A program made the position numbers and the translations under genes. The notes under the pieces were generated by a model. That model was not told where the DNA came from. It ran no database searches and saw only the letters and a list, made by a program, of their open reading frames with translations. This document shows positions 30,298-38,023 of a stretch of 64,000 nt of DNA, piece after piece. Origin of the DNA: a virus. How positions within the stretch are numbered: position 1 is the first letter of the stretch; each line of letters begins with the position of its first letter. The stretch spans positions 1 to 64,000 of the IMG/VR virus record IMGVR_UViG_3300037117_000101; one strand, 5' to 3'.

Positions 30298-30521
30298 ACT
30301 GCATCTTAGTTGTGTTTCTCGCGATGATAGCATTTGTTGTAGGCGAAGGTTTTTTGATTTGGGTAGGAGAGACGTTATTTACATGGGCGTTTGATAATCG
30401 CTGGCTACGCGATCATCATTTGTTTATGGCGACCTGTTTTCCAGCAGTCATCGTTCTTTTTCTAATAGGGATTGGCATACTTATGGCGTGCGCTGGGTCC
30501 ATCGCGGTATTTTGCCGATGA
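30294..30521 (+). CDS. Two-helix membrane protein, 75 aa
   Basis: Starts MNCILVVFLAMIAFVVG with an ATGA overlap. Hydrophobic helices at residues 3-32 and about 50-72 separated by a charged loop (AFDNRWLRDHH). Holin-like size and layout but no further support. Confidence 0.55.
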   Translation: MNCILVVFLAMIAFVVGEGFLIWVGETLFTWAFDNRWLRDHHLFMATCFPAVIVLFLIGIGILMACAGSIAVFCR

Positions 30522-30745
30522 CGCTCTCGAAGGCACAGATCGAAATCGATAAGCTGCGCTTTCGTAAATGGTTCTGGATTTGGGAGCGTGACCTGCTGGA
30601 GTGCGCCCGACAGTTCCCGATGTGGCTTCACGTTGCGCGAGGGCAGGGATTCACAGACGAGAAGATTATGGCCCCGTGGACGCACGGGGACGAGGGGCGG
30701 CACATCCGGTACATGGAGAATCCGTGGTTCGAGGAGGCAACATGA
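30518..30745 (+). CDS. Hypothetical 75-aa protein
   Basis: Starts MTLSKAQIEIDKLRFRKW, ATGA overlap with the previous gene. Rich in tryptophan and charged residues, probably helical. Followed by an overlapping membrane-protein gene. Confidence 0.5.
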   Translation: MTLSKAQIEIDKLRFRKWFWIWERDLLECARQFPMWLHVARGQGFTDEKIMAPWTHGDEGRHIRYMENPWFEEAT

Positions 30746-30912
30746 GCGACAACAGCAGTAGCAACATAGGAACTTTCGGAATCATAGGCGACGTTTTTGC
30801 CGGTATTCTTTCCTACCTCAAGTGGGGAAGTTTGAAGCTAGCGTTTTGGCATGTGCTGTGTGGCTGGATCTACGTGGTCTACTACACGATCCGATATCAC
30901 TGGCCGAGCTAA
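30742..30912 (+). CDS. Small membrane protein, 56 aa
   Basis: Starts MSDNSSSNIGTFGIIG after GAGGCAAC, ATGA overlap. Hydrophobic and aromatic through the C-terminal two thirds (LAFWHVLCGWIYVVYYTIRY). Confidence 0.5.
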   Translation: MSDNSSSNIGTFGIIGDVFAGILSYLKWGSLKLAFWHVLCGWIYVVYYTIRYHWPS

Positions 30913-30913
30913 C

Positions 30914-31120
30914 ATGAAGAGATATCTCGTATTTTCATACCCGCAGTGGTATCCAAATGGCGGATGGAGCGATCTTGCCGGGCGTTTCGATACCGTCGAT
31001 GAGGCTGTAGTCTTCGCGCGTGAACAAGGTGCGGAATTGCTCAGCACTTGGGGCTCCGGCGGTCTCTATACCGTTCAGGTGATCGACGCCGAGACGGGCG
31101 AAAAAGTGTACGAAGCATAA
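30914..31120 (+). CDS. Hypothetical 68-aa protein
   Basis: Starts MKRYLVFSYPQWYPNGGWSD. The pattern beta-strand, FDTVDEAVVFAREQ helix, then strand (GLYTVQVIDAETGE) is common in small phage proteins with a single alpha/beta domain. Function unknown. Confidence 0.6.
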   Translation: MKRYLVFSYPQWYPNGGWSDLAGRFDTVDEAVVFAREQGAELLSTWGSGGLYTVQVIDAETGEKVYEA

Positions 31121-31143
31121 TCAATAGGAGATTAGCTATAAAG

Positions 31144-31170
31144 CATGCCTGTGTAGGAACAGGTTTTGAG
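31144..31170 (+). repeat. 27-bp hairpin element, copy 1
   Basis: Identical to the copies at 31662 and 50534. It begins CATG, has the inverted repeat CCTGT-GTAGGA-ACAGG and ends TTTTGAG. It ends directly at the ATG of the endonuclease VII-like gene. Confidence 0.95.
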
Positions 31171-31659
31171 ATGACTCCACAAGAAAAATCACGGGACAAG
31201 AGACTTCAGAAGACATATGGGTGGACGCTCGAAATGGTCAACGCCCTCTCCGAGGCGCAGGGCCATCGATGCGCGGCCTGCGGACGATTCGCTAAGGACA
31301 TGCCTCTGAATGTTGACCACAAGCACTTCAAGGTCACGGCGCGCCGACTGACTGACGAAGGCTACGCGTTGCCGTCGCAGTCAAAGCCGGTGAAGTATTG
31401 GCTGGCCCAGACTACAATAAACGGCCAGACGTTCGGAGGAACTGCGAAAACCAAGACCGAGGCTATAGCGATAGTGAAGAAGGCCGCGATGCCGTACAGC
31501 GTCCGAGGGTTGCTTTGCGCCGGACGGTACGCAGGGTGCAACCGGAAGTTAGGCCGGATTGACGATTCCCAGTGGCTGAGGCGATGCGCCGATTATGTCG
31601 ATAATTGGCCGTCCCGGGCGGTATTCCCAGCCAAAACAGTGCAAAAAGTACACGAATAA
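31171..31659 (+). CDS. Endonuclease VII-like HNH nuclease flanked by repeats
   Basis: A 162-residue protein: CAACGRFAKDMPLNVDHKHF and SVRGLLCAGRYAGCNRKLG are the endonuclease VII zinc and His-Me finger motifs, with a ~50-residue insert between them. Its ATG follows the 27-bp element directly, and a second identical element begins 2 bp after its stop, so the gene plus one element looks like an inserted unit between two repeats. Confidence 0.85.
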   Translation: MTPQEKSRDKRLQKTYGWTLEMVNALSEAQGHRCAACGRFAKDMPLNVDHKHFKVTARRLTDEGYALPSQSKPVKYWLAQTTINGQTFGGTAKTKTEAIAIVKKAAMPYSVRGLLCAGRYAGCNRKLGRIDDSQWLRRCADYVDNWPSRAVFPAKTVQKVHE

Positions 31660-31661
31660 TT

Positions 31662-31688
31662 CATGCCTGTGTAGGAACAGGTTTTGAG
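31662..31688 (+). repeat. 27-bp hairpin element, copy 2
   Basis: Perfect repeat of copy 1, located after the nuclease stop and 8 bp before the ATG of the next gene. TTTTGAG runs into the ribosome site GAGGAGA. Confidence 0.95.
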
Positions 31689-31696
31689 GAGACCAC

Positions 31697-32464
31697 ATGA
31701 GCGCCACAGCATCAACGCTAACGCCAACCCCGCAGCCCGTAGGGCCGGTTGTAGTCAAGCCTGTATCGACGCTGCCCGCATGGGTACAGAGCTGGGAGAC
31801 CCTGATTAAGGCTCACGAGAAACTGATCATCGTCGCCATTCTGGCGTTCACGGCGTTTCATTTCTACTCCCGGGCCATAGACGCTTGGGATCGTAGGGAT
31901 TCGAAAGTGGCGCAAGTCGCCGCACAAGTGGTGAAGGTTGACGACACCACCACGAAGGCCGACACCGCGACATTGGTGGCCTTACAGAAGACGGTGGCCG
32001 CGCAGCAGATGCTGCTCGCGCAGCAGATCGTGAAACAGAAGCAGGTCACACAGACGCAGCAGGCAACGGACGCAACATTGCCTCTCCCCGATCTGGGTGC
32101 CCGCCTCGCCTTGATCGCACAGCTAACTCCGGCAGATGTGAACTCCTCGCAAGTGCCGGGCTCGTTGGTTGTCTCCGCTCCGGGCGCGTTGAAGATTACG
32201 CAAGAACTTGAAACCATTCCGAGTCTCGAAGCCCAAAACGTGGCTCTGAACACAGAGTTGACGAACGACGGCACCATCATTGCAAAGCAGACGCTGGTTA
32301 TCGCCGATCTGAATACGGAGCTGACCGATGAGAAGAAGTCCCATGTCGCCGACGTCAACGCCCAAAAAGTCAAGACCAAGCACGCTTTCGTTCGAGGGCT
32401 CAAGATTGGCTTCGGCTTTGGATTCGTCGCAGGAATCTTTGGCGCTCATGCTGCCGGATACTAA
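31697..32464 (+). CDS. Membrane protein with long periplasmic coiled coil
   Basis: A 255-residue protein. Pro-rich cytosolic N-terminus, membrane helix at about 43-60 (KLIIVAILAFTAFHFYS), then 160 mostly helical residues rich in A, Q, T and K (VAAQQMLLAQQIVKQKQ), and a hydrophobic Gly-rich C-terminus (IGFGFGFVAGIFGAHAAGY). A protein spanning from inner membrane with a coiled-coil stalk fits a spanin-like lysis role, which is inference. Start ATG after GAGGAG. Confidence 0.55.
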   Translation: MSATASTLTPTPQPVGPVVVKPVSTLPAWVQSWETLIKAHEKLIIVAILAFTAFHFYSRAIDAWDRRDSKVAQVAAQVVKVDDTTTKADTATLVALQKTVAAQQMLLAQQIVKQKQVTQTQQATDATLPLPDLGARLALIAQLTPADVNSSQVPGSLVVSAPGALKITQELETIPSLEAQNVALNTELTNDGTIIAKQTLVIADLNTELTDEKKSHVADVNAQKVKTKHAFVRGLKIGFGFGFVAGIFGAHAAGY

Positions 32465-32774
32465 GTATGGGTACTTCGGCTGTGCTCATTGTGCGCGACC
32501 GAACAACACAATTTTCAAGTATTGCGAAGCGTGTAGGATAGCACGACGTAGAAGAAGTGCAAAGTACGACAAGACCCCGAAGAGCAAAGCAGTCAATGAT
32601 CGCTGGAACGGGAGCCTAAGACGAAAGCACAGTACCGCTAAATACGCCGTAGACAAAATGGTTGAACGTAACCGTAAGAGCGTCACATGGAGCGGACATA
32701 GATTGAATCCAATACAAATGTTCTGCCGTTTGACGGGTATGACCGAAGAACAGTTGAACTTCCCACGGAGATAA
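32448..32774 (+). CDS. Zinc-ribbon basic protein, 108 aa
   Basis: GCAHCARPNNTIFKYCEACR is a C4 zinc knuckle like those at the N-terminus of phage HNH nucleases. The rest is basic with no HNH core visible. It overlaps the previous gene by 17 bp with a poor ribosome site. A degenerate homing nuclease or a small DNA-binding protein. Confidence 0.55.
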   Translation: MLPDTKYGYFGCAHCARPNNTIFKYCEACRIARRRRSAKYDKTPKSKAVNDRWNGSLRRKHSTAKYAVDKMVERNRKSVTWSGHRLNPIQMFCRLTGMTEEQLNFPRR

Positions 32775-32775
32775 C

Positions 32776-33624
32776 ATGACGAAGAAAGTCAAGATTCAGA
32801 CAGAGTTGCAGAGGGTTCAAAGTACGTTCCTCGAATCATCCCTTGATATCGAGCGCCCCAAGTCCGAGTTCCCAGAGTTGTTCGTGGAACTGGACGACAA
32901 TCTCGACACCATCCAACTGGCGCCACTGTTCGATGTGCACATCGGCAACCCCTCATTCGACGAGAAACTTTTCCTAAAGCACCGACAGTGGATCGCCGAG
33001 ACCCCCAACGTCGTATCGTGGCTGGGCGGCGACATGATCGAGAACATCACTGCGGCCAAGATGGGCCACACGCCGCTCTCGAACGAAGAGCAAATCGAAA
33101 GGGCGACCGTGTTGCTGGCGCCAATGCAGCACAAGATCGCGTTCTCGCTCCCGGGCAACCATGAAGCACGCACGTACGCGGCCACGCACACCTCGACCGG
33201 CAAGAGGCTGGCCGACAACCTTCAGGTCCAATACTTCAACGACTACTGCTTCGCAACCTTTCGGTGGCGCGGCAACAACTTCCGTCTCCTGACCCATCAC
33301 GGTGCAGGCGGCGCGCAAACGGCGGGCGCACAGCGTAACGCGGCGCGTAAGGAATTGTCGTGGGCCAAGCCGGACATCCTCTGGACCGGCCACCTTCACG
33401 CCACGCTGAACGATACGGTATACCTCACGGACTACGACCAAAGCACGGGCCGGGTTTACGAACGCGGTTGCGCTGTGATTATCTCGCCGAGTTACCTGAA
33501 GTATTTTGGAAGTTGGGCATCCAGCATGCGCATGACGCCGGGCCTTCGAGGCCTGTCGGTTTGCGAACTGAAAGACAACGGAACTATTTTGATTGCATCT
33601 CACGCAAGGGGGAAGAGGCTCTAA
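32776..33624 (+). CDS. Metallophosphoesterase
   Basis: A 282-residue calcineurin-like phosphoesterase. Motifs in order: LFDVHIGN (DxH), WLGGDMIEN (GDxx), LPGNHEAR (GNHE), LLTHHGAG and WTGHLHAT (GHxH). Probably a DNA- or nucleotide-directed phosphatase/nuclease. Substrate unknown. Start ATG after CGGAG. A second enzyme of the family lies at 54371. Confidence 0.88.
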   Translation: MTKKVKIQTELQRVQSTFLESSLDIERPKSEFPELFVELDDNLDTIQLAPLFDVHIGNPSFDEKLFLKHRQWIAETPNVVSWLGGDMIENITAAKMGHTPLSNEEQIERATVLLAPMQHKIAFSLPGNHEARTYAATHTSTGKRLADNLQVQYFNDYCFATFRWRGNNFRLLTHHGAGGAQTAGAQRNAARKELSWAKPDILWTGHLHATLNDTVYLTDYDQSTGRVYERGCAVIISPSYLKYFGSWASSMRMTPGLRGLSVCELKDNGTILIASHARGKRL

Positions 33625-34187
33625 TGTTGATTCTAGCATTCGGCAACAAGGCGCGCCACGGCAAGGACACAGCCGGTGAGGCCGTGGTCAACCACTTCAT
33701 CTTTCAGCGCAGCATCCTGCAAAGGCACTATGGCGCCAAGCAGGTAAGGCCCGCAGCCATGTTGTACAAGTTCGCGGACGCTCTCTACAAGGAATGTCGC
33801 GAGTTGCACGGCATGACGGAGAAGGATTCGCCCCTGCTCCAGCGAGTAGGCACGGCCCGCCGCTACGAGAACTATGACTACTGGGCCGACAAGTGCTTTG
33901 CGCAGATTGACAGGGAGCAGCCAGACGTCGCGGTCATCACGGACATCCGCTACAAGAATGAGGCCCGGGGAGTCAAGGCCCGGGGTGGTTTCATCATCAA
34001 CGTCTCGCGCATGAATCCCGACGGCACGCCTTACGTGGACCCGTCACGAGACGCCACGCATTCCAGCGAAGTGGACTTGGACGACTACTTGTTCGACCAT
34101 TTTATCAAAGCGTACACGGGCGAGGTTGCCTTGATTCAAGAGCAGGCCATCACAATCGCCGAGTATGCAAGGGGGTTGAAATCATGA
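33624..34187 (+). CDS. Deoxynucleoside monophosphate kinase-like P-loop protein
   Basis: A 187-residue kinase. FGNKARHGKDTAGE is the P-loop of the phage dNMP kinase type (G-x4-GKDT). VITDIRYKNEA is the acidic switch with a following base and FIINVSRMN the next strand, as in T4 gene 1-like enzymes. Would phosphorylate dNMPs for DNA synthesis. Overlaps the previous stop (TAATG) and the HD gene (ATGA), consistent with a nucleotide-metabolism cluster. Confidence 0.75.
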   Translation: MLILAFGNKARHGKDTAGEAVVNHFIFQRSILQRHYGAKQVRPAAMLYKFADALYKECRELHGMTEKDSPLLQRVGTARRYENYDYWADKCFAQIDREQPDVAVITDIRYKNEARGVKARGGFIINVSRMNPDGTPYVDPSRDATHSSEVDLDDYLFDHFIKAYTGEVALIQEQAITIAEYARGLKS

Positions 34188-34939
34188 AGCAGCGAGATTA
34201 TGAGCCCGGCGAAATCATGGAAATACCGACCGCGACGAATCCGATGGTGGTCCCAAAGCAAGCCACGGCGAGTAGAATAATTGACGGGAAGCCGATTGGT
34301 CAACGTCAAATCTTTAATTACGAGGACTTAGTGGTCCCAAAGACAGCCACCGGTTTCGTTCAAGACGGCAAAGTGATCAAAGTGGGTTGTAGCGTCGATG
34401 TTGACAAGGCTTGGATTCAGACCGCTGGCGGCGGGATCTTTCACATCCTCGACCCCCGGCAGAACGAGATTCTGATCACGGATATCGGACACGCGCTCTC
34501 GATGATGTGCCGATTCACGGGCCACGTCCGTCGGTTTTACTCTGTCGCGGAGCATTCTGTTCTCGCTAGCCGGATCGTGCCGCAAGAGGACGCTCTTTGG
34601 GCTCTCTTGCACGACGCATCCGAGGCCTACATCGCAGACCTGAACCGGCCACTGAAACACTACACCGCCGTGGGCCCGACATACATGGGCGTCGAAGAGA
34701 AGATCATGAAGGCCGTTTGCCTCAAGTTTCATCTATCGGAGACGCAGCCCGAGAGCGTACACAAAGCCGACACGATGATGCTGTACGCGGAGAAAGAACA
34801 GTTGATGCCCGCCAAAGAATGGGGCACCAAGTGGAGCGAGGACCAAGTAGCAGCGGACGTGGAAGTAAGGTGCTGGGCGCCGGACGTAGCCAAGACGATG
34901 TTCATGCACAGGTTTTACCAATTGACGGAGCAACTTTAA
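34184..34939 (+). CDS. HD-domain phosphohydrolase
   Basis: A 251-residue protein with an HD domain in its second half: FYSVAEHSVLAS, then ALLHDASEAYIADLNRPLK with the catalytic His-Asp, and a last Asp in HKADTMMLYAE. This is the YfbR-like 5'-nucleotidase type common in phages, acting on dNMPs. The first ~75 residues are a separate basic extension. Translational overlap with the dNMP kinase gene suggests joint control of nucleotide pools. Confidence 0.82.
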   Translation: MKQRDYEPGEIMEIPTATNPMVVPKQATASRIIDGKPIGQRQIFNYEDLVVPKTATGFVQDGKVIKVGCSVDVDKAWIQTAGGGIFHILDPRQNEILITDIGHALSMMCRFTGHVRRFYSVAEHSVLASRIVPQEDALWALLHDASEAYIADLNRPLKHYTAVGPTYMGVEEKIMKAVCLKFHLSETQPESVHKADTMMLYAEKEQLMPAKEWGTKWSEDQVAADVEVRCWAPDVAKTMFMHRFYQLTEQL

Positions 34940-34949
34940 GGAGATAACA

Positions 34950-35303
34950 ATGCCAGTAATGGACGTGCAGGTTCGAACCATCAGCTGTGAGCAGTGCGAT
35001 AAGACGGTGACCTTCAGTATGAAGGACCACCAGCAAGTCGTCAAGGATAACTCGTGGCTCAATACGTCGCGCGTCATCCAGACCGGCGACGGACGCAATT
35101 TCCTCTATTGCTCCGACGAGTGCGAGATCAAGGGCGTCGGAACGAGCAAGCACAACGTGCCGGAACCCAAGAAGATCATCGAGACCCCGCAGGTTGGCGC
35201 CGCGCAGGCCATCAAGATCGCAGCACAGGCCGCGGAGCAAGCCAAGGCGGGAACGAAGGCCATCAAGGAAGGTAAACCCGCGTCACTGAAGGTCGTTCGA
35301 TAG
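34950..35303 (+). CDS. Zinc-finger protein, 117 aa
   Basis: CEQCDKTVTF and LYCSDECEIKG form a C4 zinc site in the first 60 residues. The second half is an Ala/Lys-rich helix (AAQAIKIAAQAAEQAKAG). Start ATG after AAGGAG. Unknown function, probably nucleic-acid related. Confidence 0.6.
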   Translation: MPVMDVQVRTISCEQCDKTVTFSMKDHQQVVKDNSWLNTSRVIQTGDGRNFLYCSDECEIKGVGTSKHNVPEPKKIIETPQVGAAQAIKIAAQAAEQAKAGTKAIKEGKPASLKVVR

Positions 35304-35312
35304 GAGGACACA

Positions 35313-35585
35313 ATGGCGTCACCAGCAAGCGGCAAGAAGAGGGGTATGAGTGTCGAGACCGCGCATAAACTATTCTCTACGTGCGGCCTTCTTTTGAATC
35401 CCAACTTCCAGACCATCCTCGAAGGAAGCGGATACGTTCTCGACGAGCTAGCAGTAGAGTCTATGCGCGCCGAAGCGGCTCTCGTGATTGCGAAGGACGT
35501 GGTTAAGGAAGCCGGATACAAATTTGACAAAGTTCTCAAAGGCGGTCCTGCGCCAGAGACACCAATCGACACTTTGGAGGCATAA
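35313..35585 (+). CDS. Hypothetical 90-aa protein
   Basis: Starts MASPASGKKRGMSVE after TAGGAGG. Helical with no recognised motif. The next gene begins at the base after its stop codon. Confidence 0.55.
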   Translation: MASPASGKKRGMSVETAHKLFSTCGLLLNPNFQTILEGSGYVLDELAVESMRAEAALVIAKDVVKEAGYKFDKVLKGGPAPETPIDTLEA

Positions 35586-35918
35586 ATGGCCGCGACCACA
35601 ACGTACATGATTGAGTACATCGGTCAAGTAAAAGAGCCCCGGCCACCCAACTGGCCCGCATTCGTCCGGCAGGACGTAATTGTCGAAGTCGAGGGGATGC
35701 CGGGATTGAAGGTCGCAACGGAGACGCACTTGATTCATATCATGAGGGTCAACCAAGGGATGGTTTGTCGCAAAGATCCCGACGCGCCCTTGAACGCGGT
35801 ATACGTTCCTGACGAGCAATTCTTTGTGCCTTTGCATATGATCCAAAGCATCAGTACTCGCACAAGGCGCATCGTTGGGACCATGCCGGACGAGAAAGGG
35901 AGTTACATAAAACAATGA
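35586..35918 (+). CDS. Hypothetical 110-aa protein
   Basis: Starts MAATTTYMIEYIGQVK with TTGGAGG inside the end of the previous gene. Beta-rich (VIVEVEGMPGLKVATET, FFVPLHMIQSI). Overlaps the exonuclease gene by ATGA. Confidence 0.55.
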   Translation: MAATTTYMIEYIGQVKEPRPPNWPAFVRQDVIVEVEGMPGLKVATETHLIHIMRVNQGMVCRKDPDAPLNAVYVPDEQFFVPLHMIQSISTRTRRIVGTMPDEKGSYIKQ

Positions 35919-36649
35919 TTCTCATGGGGTTTGACATGGAGACAACCGGGCTGGACTTTCAGAATGACAGGCCCATCGAGGTCGGCGCGATCCTTTACTC
36001 CACCGGCCAGAAGCGTACGATGGAATCAACGGGCTTCCTCGTCAAGACTGACGTGGCGATCTCGTCTTTCATCACGGGCCTGACGGGCCTCACACAAGCA
36101 GCGGTAAATAAGTTCGGCTACGACAGTTTTGATGCACTCGATATCGTAATCGATATGATGAAAGAAGCAGAAGCAATCGTGGGCCAGAACGTGATTCGCT
36201 TCGACAAGCACATGTTGGGGGCTTGGGCGTCACGGCACGGTAGGACGGTTCCAGAAAAGTTGTGGATCGACACTCGCACGGATCTCCCGGGAGTGGAGTC
36301 GAAGGGTTTGACGTACATGGCTGCGGATCACGGGTTCTTGAACCTGTTCCCGCACGGCGCGCTGACCGACGTTCAGACGTGTCTCAAGATCGTATCCATG
36401 TACGACATCGATGCGGTTGTGGCAAGGGCCAAGGAGCCCATCGTAATCCTCAAGGCCCACACAGGCTTTAAGGATAGCGGGCTCCCCGATAATGCTTTGG
36501 CGAAGGCCCGGAAGTTTGGTTGGAATCCAACCTATCGGCTCTGGTACAAAGTTGTGAAGCAGAGTGATGTGGCGGCAGAAACAAGCCACGGTGAGTTCGA
36601 CGTATCCTTTGTCACGGATATCCCGGTCGAAAAGCTGTGGTATTCATAG
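35915..36649 (+). CDS. DnaQ-like 3'-5' exonuclease
   Basis: A 244-residue DEDDh exonuclease. Exo I is MGFDMETTGLD, exo II region QNVIRFDKHMLG, exo III PHGALTDVQT with H five residues before D. The last ~80 residues form an extra domain (PIVILKAHTGFKDSGLPD...). Could provide proofreading or end trimming. The phage DNA polymerase carries its own exonuclease motif, so this is a separate activity. Confidence 0.85.
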   Translation: MILMGFDMETTGLDFQNDRPIEVGAILYSTGQKRTMESTGFLVKTDVAISSFITGLTGLTQAAVNKFGYDSFDALDIVIDMMKEAEAIVGQNVIRFDKHMLGAWASRHGRTVPEKLWIDTRTDLPGVESKGLTYMAADHGFLNLFPHGALTDVQTCLKIVSMYDIDAVVARAKEPIVILKAHTGFKDSGLPDNALAKARKFGWNPTYRLWYKVVKQSDVAAETSHGEFDVSFVTDIPVEKLWYS

Positions 36650-36667
36650 CCAATAAAGGAGACTCAA

Positions 36668-37300
36668 ATGGCGTTAATCGTTGAAGACAAGAAAAAGGTG
36701 TACGAGAAGCCGGACTCGGGAACGTTCGTCGGCGTGATTGCTGACGTTGTGGACTTGGGACCGAAGCCCACGAAGTACGGGATCAAGAACAAGATCCGCA
36801 TTGTTTGGCTTCTGGGCAAGCAGGCATCGGCTGGCGGCGGATATGCGAATGACACGGAAGGCAACCCATTTCGCGTTATGAGCAGCTTCAACGCCACGAT
36901 GAACGAAGGCGGCGATCTGTTCAAGATGGTTCGCAGCATTTTGGGAACCGCGCCTCCGGCACCATACGACGTGGAGAAGGTGTTGGGCATTTCGAATTTG
37001 CTCTTCATCGTCAAGGAAGAGGACGCGAACAAGAAGGGTACGTTTTACGCGAATGTGAAGGGCGTTCTGCCGCTGGGCACCGAAGCGGCACTGGCGATCC
37101 CGGCCACCTTCATTCGTAGCAAGGACCGTAAGGACACTCGTACGGCGGCTCCGGCACAGGCTCCTGCTGCGCCAGTGTCAAACATCAGTGCGAATCTGAC
37201 AGGCGTGGCGACTGCGGGAACCCCCGTAGCCCCTGTTGCAACTCCGGCCCCCGCCGCAGTTGCGGCGCCTGCCGAAGTCGTGCTGGACGCAAAGTTCTAA
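36668..37300 (+). CDS. Putative single-stranded DNA-binding protein
   Basis: A 210-residue protein. SGTFVGVIADVVDLGPKPTK and KNKIRIVWLLGKQ suggest an OB fold like that of phage SSB-type proteins, followed by a Pro/Ala-rich flexible linker and a short acidic-hydrophobic end (VVLDAKF), the general layout of SSBs. Located just before the primase-polymerase and after the exonuclease. Start ATG after AAAGGAG. Confidence 0.65.
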   Translation: MALIVEDKKKVYEKPDSGTFVGVIADVVDLGPKPTKYGIKNKIRIVWLLGKQASAGGGYANDTEGNPFRVMSSFNATMNEGGDLFKMVRSILGTAPPAPYDVEKVLGISNLLFIVKEEDANKKGTFYANVKGVLPLGTEAALAIPATFIRSKDRKDTRTAAPAQAPAAPVSNISANLTGVATAGTPVAPVATPAPAAVAAPAEVVLDAKF

Positions 37301-37307
37301 TGAATAG

Positions 37308-37372
37308 CCGGGAGAGCCTGCGTTCGACTCGCAGGAGTAACATTCGTCTAGCGGCTAGGACACCCGGCATTT
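37308..37372 (+). ncRNA. Permuted, acceptor-less tRNA-Glu-like RNA
   Basis: In the gap between two genes, the 3' half of a tRNA precedes its 5' half. GCCGGG opens the element (anticodon 3' strand), followed by AGAG, a T-arm CUGCG-UUCGACU-CGCAG with canonical T-loop, then only nine bases (GAGUAACAU), then UCGUCUAGCGGCUAGGAC, almost identical to the D-arm of bacterial tRNA-Glu, then ACCCGGC (anticodon 5' strand) and AUUUC with the Glu anticodon UUC. The GCCGGG/CCCGGC pairing closes the structure. No acceptor stem, discriminator or CCA exists between the halves. It ends eight bases before an AGGAGG site. Confidence 0.72.
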
Positions 37373-37385
37373 CTTAGGAGGCAGA

Positions 37386-37559
37386 ATGAAGACCCTTTAT
37401 TGTTTGATCTGCGGGAAAGCTTGCGAAGCAATGGACTGCACGGACGGCATCATTTGCGACGACTGTCCGCTGCCGTATACAGGAGACTTAAATGAGCGTG
37501 AATCTGAAAAGGATGCTGTTCAGGCGAGTGATCCGAACGATACGGTTCAACCTTCTTAG
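37386..37559 (+). CDS. Small zinc-ribbon protein, 57 aa
   Basis: Starts MKTLYCLICGKACEAM after TTAGGAGG. CLIC ... CDDC plus further cysteines make a zinc ribbon, then an acidic tail. It overlaps the next gene by 68 bp in another frame. Confidence 0.5.
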   Translation: MKTLYCLICGKACEAMDCTDGIICDDCPLPYTGDLNERESEKDAVQASDPNDTVQPS

Positions 37560-37995
37560 GACGTATCACGGCATCCTGAATGACGTCGAGTACTACCAAC
37601 TGTGCTTGAAACTGAAGTTGCACCAGTACGTGCCGAAGTACTTCACTCGCACCGCCGAAGAGCACAACGAAATTCGCTTGAAGATCCGGCGTCGCCAGAA
37701 CGAATGTCAACACCTGAAAGGCGGCCATGTCCGCAGCTTGGCCTTCAAAGATTACGCTGTGACAGATCATACTTACATCGACGGCTCCCGTCTTGTTCGC
37801 TGCATGATCTGTCGGAAGCGTTGGGCACCGGAGACCCGGGAGTGGACTTTGGCCCTCGAAATGGTTCAGCAAAGTTCGAACCGAGCGTCTTCATCGGAAG
37901 TTCCGATGCTCGTGACCGAGCACGATGAGACAACTGGTGCGGCACGAGGCTATCGCAGCGTTGCCGAGGCTCGTAAGGCCGGTATCAAGATTTAA
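37492..37995 (+). CDS. Zinc-ribbon protein, 167 aa
   Basis: Starts MSVNLKRMLFRRVIRTIRF after CAGGAGA. ECQHLKGG and VRCMICRKRWAPETREW give a CxH...CxxC metal site about 35 residues apart. Otherwise basic N-terminus and polar C-terminus. Possibly a nucleic-acid-binding helper of the primase that follows. Confidence 0.6.
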   Translation: MSVNLKRMLFRRVIRTIRFNLLRTYHGILNDVEYYQLCLKLKLHQYVPKYFTRTAEEHNEIRLKIRRRQNECQHLKGGHVRSLAFKDYAVTDHTYIDGSRLVRCMICRKRWAPETREWTLALEMVQQSSNRASSSEVPMLVTEHDETTGAARGYRSVAEARKAGIKI

Positions 37996-38023
37996 TACGC
38001 AATTTTTCGAACAAAAGGACACC

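Noticed and set aside
37308-37372. Phage attachment site derived from a tRNA gene
   Set aside because: An attP would match the 3' end of a tRNA including the acceptor strand, with an integrase nearby. Here the halves are permuted, the acceptor is absent and no integrase gene is seen.
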